64,000 nucleotides of DNA, from the NCBI GenBank assembly GCA_021613375.1, contig CM038726.1, positions 13,646,841 to 13,710,840 of the forward strand, written 5' to 3'. Shown in pieces: positions 57,101-64,000 of the stretch. The notes below the pieces were generated by a model. It was not told where the DNA came from. It worked only from the letters and a program-made list of their open reading frames with translations, and made no database searches. Within the stretch, counting starts at the first letter, position 1. Each line of letters begins with the position of its first letter. The translations under genes and the position numbers were made by a program. The DNA is from Megaleporinus macrocephalus (Eukaryota > Chordata > Actinopteri > Characiformes > Anostomidae).

Positions 57101-59759
57101 TTTTTTAATTGCATAGTAAGAACCACATAATACCCCCAAAACTGAAAGAGTCAATGTTTCCAAGTCTTGAGTAGTTTGACCAGAAGACCATGTAGACCAT
57201 GTTTTAATCACATTGAGTTTGGATTGCCTAAGATTGTAGCAGAGCCTCATAGCAGAGGTTTGCATTTCTCCTTGACTCTATATCTTGTGGTGCAGCTCTA
57301 CATTTCGGTGATGTGCGTGGGAGTGCGTGGTTGAGCAGTTATACAATTATATAGTTTATATAATTGTATAAGAATAATGTTATAATAAGCACACATAGTT
57401 AACATAAGGAGAAAACAGCTGCATAATAAGTTGTGAAGCAACCAATCACATGATCAGCACATGATTTACATTATTGTGCTACAATAATGGTGTGGATTCA
57501 GGAGGTCAGTAGGCTTCGGCTGTGGACAGTTCACTATGGAAAGACTATGGAAATTAAGCCGATGAAGGGCAACTTGTTGTATGGGGGTCATTTTTATTTC
57601 TCAATACAATATATCAAATATACACTTGTATGGGACTGCGGGTGGAAGCAGGATAAATCGGCTGCAATGTGGGCAGAAGCAGGACAGATGTTGCATATGT
57701 TTTATTTTTTATTTTTTTATTTAAGTGGAATAATATCACTCCCTGCACGGACCTTTACCTCATAGTGGTACACCATCCATGCCATCCATGAACACTCAAC
57801 TCTTGACAGAATGATTGTCTGGCCACTGGTGTTGGCAGAATTTTGTGTTTCTCCTTTGAAAACAAAGAAATATCTTGTTTGCCATCAACCACCAGCTTTG
57901 AACATGTAAACTCAACACAACACTTAAACTGTTCACATATCTTTAACGACTTAGGTCGTAGACCTTAATCAAAGCATTGGTGTGCATATAAGTGGAGGTA
58001 CTAATAACTGTGCTTGCAGTAACAACAATTACAAAACATTTGATAATAATAGAATCCAGATTTCATGTCTTATTTCTAACCTGTTACGACTTTGTTCAGG
58101 GGGTGTAGGAACTAAGCCCTACTGCAGTGGACATGGAAACTACAGCATGGAAATCTGCGCTTGCGTCTGTGAGAAAGGCTGGAAGGGCCCGAACTGCACA
58201 CTGCCGGACTGTCCGGGGGACTGCACTGACCAGGGTCGCTGTGTTGATGGCAAATGCGAATGCTTTGAAGGCTACTCGGGCGAGGACTGCAGCGCGGACG
58301 TCTGCGCTGTTGACTGTGGCGAGAATGGTCAGTGCATCAGTGGAGCCTGCGTTTGCGCTGAGGGTTTCTCTGGTGACGACTGCTCGAAGGCGGCTTGCCT
58401 CAACGACTGCCAGGGCCGGGGCCGCTGTGTGGATGGAGACTGCACGTGTGACGAGCCCTGGACTGGCTTTGACTGCTCTGAGCTCATCTGCCCAAAGGAC
58501 TGCTACGACCGTGGACGCTGCGTCAATGGTACTTGCTTCTGTGATGAAGGCTTCCGAGGGGAAGACTGTGGAGAGCGTATTTGCCCCAGGGATTGCATGG
58601 GCCAGGGCTTCTGCGTGAACGGCCAGTGCGTTTGCAATGCTGGCTATACGGGTGAAGACTGCGCCACGCTCACCTGCCCGAACAACTGCAACTGGAGGGG
58701 TCGCTGTTTCAACGGCATGTGCATCTGTGACAGTGGGTATCAAAGTGAGGACTGCAGTATTCTCTCCTGCCTGAACAACTGCTACAACAGAGGCCGCTGT
58801 GTCAACGGCAAGTGTGAGTGCGATGCTGGTTTTGGTGGTGACGACTGCTCAGAACTCTCCTGTTCCAACAACTGTAACGGCCAGGGACACTGTGTTAACG
58901 GGCAGTGCGTGTGCATGGAGGGCTTTGGAGGTGAGGACTGCAGTGTTAAAACCTGCCCCTCCAACTGCTACGGCCAGGGTCACTGTGTGGAAGGCAAATG
59001 CGTGTGCTTTGCAGGCTTCCGAGGTGAAGACTGCAGCGAGCTGGGCTGCCCCTACAACTGTCAGAATCGTGGCCTCTGTGTAGCAGGACAGTGTATCTGT
59101 GACGAGGGCTTCACTGGAGAAGACTGTAGTCAGAAGAAATGCCCCAATGACTGCCTAGGCCATGGAGACTGCGTGGATGGCCGCTGCGTCTGTAAAGAGG
59201 GTTATGTGGGTGAGGACTGCTCTGTCCAGTCCTGCCCTGCAAACTGTAACAACCATGGCCGGTGTATTAATGGTGTGTGCCTCTGTGATGAGGGCTTTGA
59301 GGGCAGTGATTGTGGAGAGAAAAGATGCCCAAATAACTGCCACGGAATGGGTCAGTGTGTGGACGGACGATGCCTCTGTGATGAAGGTTATATCGGTGAG
59401 GACTGTTCCGAAGGTAAGGAGTCTTTTACCATCCAAATTAATTATATTAGCTAAATTCTCTGATTCTAGATTTTGTGAAAAAGGCATTTAACATAAAACT
59501 TATGTTACATAAGACTTGAAAGAATTTAAGATGTTGTGTTTGTGTCTGACAGCAGGAACTCTACAATACCCAGAATACAAATATGGCATGTAACCCTTGG
59601 GATCCAATTATGTAGAAGTTACATAACATGATATTCTCTTACCTACACATATAATAGCTATCTGGTTCAGTTCTGCAATTTAAACATTGGAGTGAAATGT
59701 CATTCATCAGGCCCCATGGTGCAGAAAAAATAAATGCATGAGACAGTACACATACTGGG

Positions 59760-59844
<85 letters not shown>

Positions 59845-62800
59845 GACATGACATTTAAGGCTTTATCTAGTCAACCTTATAGTTTTCTGTGAATATCCAC
59901 TCAGGATTACTTTGATAAATCGTTGATAATACACACTGTTTATCACTGCACCCACAAATACGTTAAGACTATTCTATACATATGAAAAATCATATATACT
60001 AATGTAATACAGTAACAAAGTTGACTAACAATGGTCTGTCTGGCTATAGGTAGATTAGTGGGTAATATTAGTTGGTAACAAGCACCATAACTGCTCAAGA
60101 CAAATTTGGACCCAGTTCAAACTTACTTTAAGCAGCCAGCGGGCTTTCCGTTTTTCAGTATTTCAAATACTGTCCCAACAATTTTAAAATTGGAAGAATT
60201 ATTTGTTGTGAATATTATTTCTAGTAAATAAAACTATTTTTTTCTAAAACAATAAGCTGATTAAAGCTGTGCAATACCATGAGATTATACTGCTCTGTGC
60301 TATAACATACGGTTGCCCATTGCTTATCATGGCTAATCGTCTCTGTTAATGATGAAAAAATAATATTCTCTAATCTCTTTGTAGTCTCTCCACCAAAGTT
60401 CTTGATTGCCTTTGAGGTAAACCCAACTACAGTGAACCTAACCTGGACCAATGATATGCTGGTGAAGGAGTACTTGGTCACCTACGTCCCTACAGCACCA
60501 GGGGGACTGGAGATGGACATCCGTGTGCCTGCAGACCAAACAACTGCAACCTTGACTGAGCTTGAACCTGGCATTGAGTACTCCATCAATGTCTATGCCA
60601 TCCTCAACAATGATAGAAGCGTTCCGGTCAATGTCAGAATGCGCACATGTAAGTTAACTCATCATTTATTGCACATCAATATTACACATATACTCTTAAT
60701 TACATATAAACTTATACACATTTTTATATCATTTTTTTGTTAAACTGCAACATTCATCTCCATACAAGTGTGTACCATGTGGAAGACTTTTGATGTGATG
60801 TCCTGACCCTGTTTACACCTACACACTTGATGTCAGGATTATATCTGGATTAGGCCAAGCCACATAAATGTGAAAGTGTAAACACACCCAAAACATATTT
60901 AATCCAGATAAAACATCTGATAGTTCTTCAAATGGTGGTCTGTGATGGATCACAGCCACGTTATATGTTATAAACACATTCGACAGCCAAATTCCCTCCA
61001 GTACAACTGAAACATCTCCCTATGCAGTAAATCACTGGGCATGTGATCCAGGTCTGTTAGGAGGATAATAATGGAGGATGCACATGGTGGGGAGCGGATG
61101 CTGCTCAATAGTAATACGGACATCAAACTGCAGACAACAGAGGCTGAGCCGTGTGCAGTCGGTAATTGGTTGCCATGAAACAAACAGATTTGCATATTCC
61201 ATCCCACCTTGCAATGAGATTTCAGACCGACTAGCTGGAAACACTTGGCTATTAAATGTAAATGCATGTAGCTAAAAAAATCCTATCAGAAAACAATCCA
61301 GATACTAATCACATATGAAGTGCCCAGGTGTAAACACGGTGTCAGGGCCATGATGAAAGCAAGTGGCACATGCAGTATCTGACCAGAATTGGATGCGGTA
61401 GAACTTCCCCTAAACAAACTCTACTGTAAAGCTATGTAGCGATAACTGCTGATGTAATTAGAAATTAACTTTTTGTAATGGATTACCACCCTGTGTATAA
61501 AAACACATTCCATATTTCGAGGAGTGAACAAAATAATAGAAGCACCACATGCAGTGCTTATGGGAGCACCATAGGACCACTGCTGTCCACTGTGATAGGC
61601 CATTTGCAGCATAGCATTGACACAATGAAGAGATAGACGCAGCTGATAAACTGAGCAACAGATGGGCTGCTGTCAGCATTTGAAATATCTATATGGTAGA
61701 TGTACCCTGACACAATGGCCTGTTCCCATTTAATAAGGCGTCTCCATTATATTGTATGCCACCTGTGTAAGTTTGTGATGTCAGCACTGATTTATCTTCA
61801 AAAAATAAAATCTAATAATAAAGTTGAGATAGTATGACACTTATGACCTTGACCTTACTACAGTCAAGGTCATAAATGTCACACTATGTCAACTTCGTTA
61901 TTTCCAGGGATGTCAATTCTAATTACCAGATAACATCAAGCCGCATTCTACATGTTAAAACAGTATGGCAGCGTAATCAGAGATCAGCAGTCCTGACCTA
62001 CATGCATGGATGTATAAACCCATGCATCTTGCAGCCAGTCTTTCTGTAAAAGAATGGATCGTTCTAAAGAGCTCACTGACCGTCAGCATGGTTCTGTAAA
62101 AGCCAGTTGCAAACTATGGATTTAGAATGGGGTGTCATAAAAGCTTCTGTAGATGTAATGTGTGTCCCAATACTTTTTTCTATTTAGAAAAAAACTTTTT
62201 TCTCATACTGTCACAACTTTTATTTTGTAGAATTTGGAGGTTTGTAGCAATATTTTTAAGAATTTTACCATAAAATGTTAGAAAATGTACTTCCATTTAC
62301 ATTGACATGTAAGTTTTAATGTGCCATAGAATGCAATTATTCATCAATTTATACATTTTTCATTTTTTGGTAAGCTCATGAAGAATTTGATTGCATTGCT
62401 GGCCTACGCAGCTATGATCACACAAAAACAACACAATAGACACAGACAAATAAAATGAATCTCTGTGTAAAATCTATATGAGTTACTTGTTTTCAATTTC
62501 GACAACACAGAGTTATTTCACTATAAATCTCTAAGGTCTGCTTCAGTTGTCAAAGTTCATTTATAGACTACTTACAGGTTGCTGTTGGGGTTGTGATGAT
62601 AATATGGGGCGACTGTTCATCTCTTTATTCTCTTCAGTGTGAAATGCTGCACATCTTAAAAGAGAAATATTCATTCATTTTGTTGACCTGCTGTATGAGT
62701 AACATGGTTACATTTATGCTAAAGCTGCTGCTCATTGGCTTCTACTATATGTATGTGTTTGTTTTGAGGTTTATCCTCTTTGGATGCACTGAAACACTCT

Positions 62801-64000
62801 GTCTGTGGTAATTAATAGTATGTGCCATGTAAACAGTAGGTTGAAAAATGCTAGAGTAATACTTTGATGACTTCCTTACTCTGGTTATTCTCATTTCTGT
62901 GTAACTAGCTACTCTATCAAAAGTGACATCACATCTGTTGTAGTGTATTTTCTTACAAGTGCACAGCAATAACAGAGCCAGTCAAATTAGACGCTGTCAA
63001 AGTTTGAACGGTCTTTCAATGACATGCTGAGAATATGATGAAAAGAATACGACTGTACTAAAACGCATGTGTTTGTCTGCCTTAACCACATTTCTGTTTC
63101 CTGTAGGTAATGTAGCAGTCCTACTATGATTCTCCTGGGCTTAATTAAGTTCTGTGTTTCCTATAGCAGGAAAGAATTGGTGGATGAATGGAAAAGAAAA
63201 GTCAGAATAGCTCACATTTCTGCTCTCTGTGGTCCTTTCACTTTAGCTCTTCCCCAACCAAAGGGCCTGAAGTTTAAATCTATTAGAGAAACATCTGTGG
63301 AGGTGTTTTGGGACCAGCTGGACATTCCATTTGATGCCTGGGAGCTCACCTTCCACAAGACGGTTGGTCCTCTCCTATTTCCTACTATGGAAACTAGCCC
63401 AAAGTTAAACCAGTGTTAACGTGGAGGGAAGCTGTTTATAGGTAAAGGGATTTAGGCCTATGCTGGATCTTGGGTTTATGGACATTAGGGCTGCCCAAAG
63501 TGAACATTTGATAATCGAATAGAAAAGCTATTAATGATACACTTTCAATCAGGATGTGAGATAATGTTAGTTAACCACAGGACATCTATAATGTTTATGA
63601 TTACCCTACATGGGGTTAGAAATCTCAGAGTAAATGAGAGAGATGGGAGCGGCTACATGATTTGTGTACTAGGTATGAACATACAGAACGTACTACAAGT
63701 TGCGTACTAAAAAAAAATTATTTATTATCTATTTATCTATCAAATTTGTCCCATTAAATCTTTCAGATCATCCAACTAATTTTAATATAGGACAAAGAGG
63801 ATATACATGATTTATGGTTTTACCAGTTATGACAACTGTGTCCTGGTCCTGTAGAAGCAAAGCAGCCCCAGACCAATGCTATTATCTTTACGTTTGATGT
63901 AACGGGAGCCATGTTCTATCTTTGTTTCATCAATCCACAGATTGTTAGTCCAAAAGTCTCGGGGGTCATCTAGTTGTTTTTTGGCAAATGTAAGACAAGT
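51156..64000 (+). CDS. tnc: Tenascin-C, 5' coding exons, continues past window
   Basis: Coding exons 51219-51693, 58100-59413, 60385-60648 and 63247-about 63362 join in phase 1-1-1 with GT-AG borders; the exon holding the ATG probably starts at 51156. Tenascin-C is a secreted hexameric matrix glycoprotein that modulates cell adhesion. Order in the protein: signal peptide, assembly domain with cysteines and a coiled coil, half an EGF repeat plus 13 full ones, FN3-1 and half of FN3-2. [20 protein letters not shown] and the FN3-2 start [16 protein letters not shown] are diagnostic for TNC; tenascin-W and -R have far fewer EGF repeats. Human TNC has 14.5 EGF repeats, so one fewer is seen here. 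Remaining FN3 repeats and the fibrinogen-like domain lie off the right edge. Confidence 0.95.
51219..51693 (+). CDS. tnc: tnc first coding exon: signal peptide and assembly domain
   Basis: 158 codons plus one base. Residues 1-22 form the signal peptide ([20 protein letters not shown]). [12 protein letters not shown] and [11 protein letters not shown] are the two conserved tenascin N-terminal motifs. Cysteines 69, 116, 118, 146, 152 and 153 serve inter-chain bonding. Residues about 123-146 carry leucine heptads for trimer formation. NVT at 43 is a possible N-glycan site. Donor atag|gtactg. Confidence 0.96.
51694..52879. other. tnc: tnc intron 2, left part
   Basis: No exon or clear element between the donor at 51694 and the 38-bp array; short open frames lack any domain. 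Confidence 0.5.
52880..55872. repeat. 38-bp satellite array, about 79 copies
   Basis: The unit is taatagtgtaacattttgat followed by acaggtatagtgagaatg. Variant sites include acagg/acggg, tatag/tctag/tgtag, gtgag/gtaag/gtgaa and atg/ata. Rare variants (taagag at about 53486 and 54322; gatagagg at about 53349 and 54185) recur exactly 836 bp apart, that is 22 units. Because 38 is not a multiple of 3 and the minus strand of the unit lacks stops, the array produces long meaningless frames in all three minus frames. Confidence 0.98.
56170..56720. mobile_element. Second good copy of the 25721 foldback family
   Basis: Cagactgtagtccatctgtt, tgatcaggaccagtacagac-like and tcattctcagcacagcag segments, and at the other side tgtgtctgatccactcattt and aatgatccagcacccaaata, align in the same order with 25823-26300. 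Terminal inverted repeats are not preserved. The frames at 56105-56464 are by-products. Confidence 0.7.
56721..58099. other. tnc: tnc intron 2, right part
   Basis: No element or exon recognised. The end provides the acceptor ctttgttcag for the EGF exon. Confidence 0.5.
58100..59413 (+). CDS. tnc: tnc EGF-repeat exon, 13.5 repeats
   Basis: A single 1,314-bp exon (two bases completing Gly, 437 codons, one base over). It begins [14 protein letters not shown], the half EGF repeat, and continues with 13 repeats of 31 residues of the form CPxxCxxxGRCVxGxCxCxx followed by GFxGEDCSE. Each full repeat keeps six cysteines. NGT and NCT sequons are present. GC content and codon use rise sharply against the intron. 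The strongly regular repeats leave long open frames in other frames and on the opposite strand (58096-58743, 58127-58618 and others), which are shadows. Confidence 0.97.
59414..60384. other. tnc: tnc intron with long (TA)n tract
   Basis: About 39 TA units at 59761-59839; otherwise nothing recognised. The acceptor is ctctttgtag at 60384. Confidence 0.7.
59761..59839. repeat. (TA)n microsatellite
   Basis: Uninterrupted TA dinucleotide run inside a tnc intron. Confidence 0.97.
60385..60648 (+). CDS. tnc: tnc exon: fibronectin type III repeat 1
   Basis: One complete FN3 domain in one exon, phase 1 at both ends. It begins [12 protein letters not shown], carries the strand-B tryptophan in VNLTWTNDM, the strand-C motif KEYLVTYVP and the strand-E/F motif [17 protein letters not shown], and ends VNVRMRT. 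All FN3 landmarks are intact. Donor acat|gtaagt. Confidence 0.96.
60649..63246. other. tnc: tnc intron between FN3-1 and FN3-2
   Basis: About 2.6 kb. It contains the foldback at 61817-61901 and, near 61530-61690, faint traces of the 25721 repeat family. No other coding exon was recognised. Confidence 0.55.
61817..61901. repeat. Inverted repeat, about 38-bp arms
   Basis: Left arm up to tgacacttatgaccttgac (ending near 61853), 9-bp loop cttactaca, right arm gtcaaggtcataaatgtcac onward to about 61901. Arms match at roughly nine of ten positions. Confidence 0.85.
63247..63362 (+). CDS. tnc: tnc exon: first half of FN3 repeat 2
   Basis: Acceptor ctttag; two bases complete Ser, then [20 protein letters not shown] and [18 protein letters not shown]. 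Human TNC also splits FN3-2 over two exons at about this place. The donor acg|gttggt at 63363 is weak; gtcctc at 63367 is an alternative, so the end is uncertain. The other half of the domain lies beyond the window. Confidence 0.85.
63363..63834. other. tnc: tnc intron, nothing recognised
   Basis: Runs from the FN3-2 half exon to a Tc1 relic; no second-half FN3 exon was seen. Confidence 0.5.
63835..64000 (-). mobile_element. Tc1-like transposase fragment at window edge
   Basis: Minus-strand reading gives [20 protein letters not shown] followed by IDETKIEHG, the block before and around the first catalytic aspartate of Tc1-like transposases. It is cut by the window end. The sequence style (agcagccccagaccaatgct, catcaatccacagattgt) matches the same kind of element. 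Confidence 0.7.

Noticed and set aside
58096..58743. 215-residue minus-strand open frame and + strand frames of 163 and 94 residues over the EGF exon
   Set aside because: Shadows of the tnc EGF repeats caused by the regular, GC-richer codon pattern.

Overview
This is nuclear DNA from a teleost fish. It shows vertebrate split genes with GT-AG introns, fish-type Tc1-like, hAT and L2/CR1-like elements, and abundant AT-rich microsatellites. The repeat types hint at an otophysan fish (catfish or characin relatives), but that is only an impression. Two genes are recognisable beyond doubt, both on the + strand: the 3' two thirds of kat5 (Tip60 acetyltransferase, seven coding exons, 889-7248) and the 5' part of tnc (tenascin-C), whose first coding exon starts at 51219 and which runs off the right edge.

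Layout. 1-398: end of a Tc1-like transposon. 889-7248: kat5 exons for the whole MYST catalytic domain up to the stop, with a foldback element and a decayed Tc1-like copy in its introns. 7249-about 8490: kat5 3' UTR. 8490-32400: intergenic DNA with two LINE fragments (16760-18380 +, carrying a lipase-like ORF1 and an endonuclease; 19480-20890 -, reverse transcriptase end), a clean hAT element with target-site duplications (23129-23777), a foldback element (25721-26484), a perfect 44-bp-arm palindrome (26901-26992), Tc1 relics, a locally duplicated block (13230-14850) and a possible pair of orphan terminal exons (12072-12380). 32400-32765: promoter-like DNA and a likely non-coding first exon ending in a clean splice donor, probably tnc exon 1.

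The putative tnc intron 1 (32766-51155) holds a LINE end (37690-38960 -), a 36-bp minisatellite inside a dispersed element (40590-41401) and a 4.1-kb array of 24/25-bp units (42575-46740). It also holds, on the opposite strand, what looks like an unrecognised three-exon gene for a small secreted cysteine-containing protein (50238 down to 48061). tnc intron 2 holds a 3-kb array of 38-bp units with an 836-bp higher-order period. The tnc exons then encode signal peptide, assembly domain and coiled coil (51219-51693), 13.5 EGF repeats in one exon (58100-59413), FN3-1 (60385-60648) and the first half of FN3-2 (63247-about 63362).

KAT5 is a nuclear histone acetyltransferase and tenascin-C an extracellular matrix hexamer; no functional link is implied by their adjacency. 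The strongest new candidates are the antisense gene nested in tnc intron 1, the transposon-like tandem arrays and the perfect palindrome.
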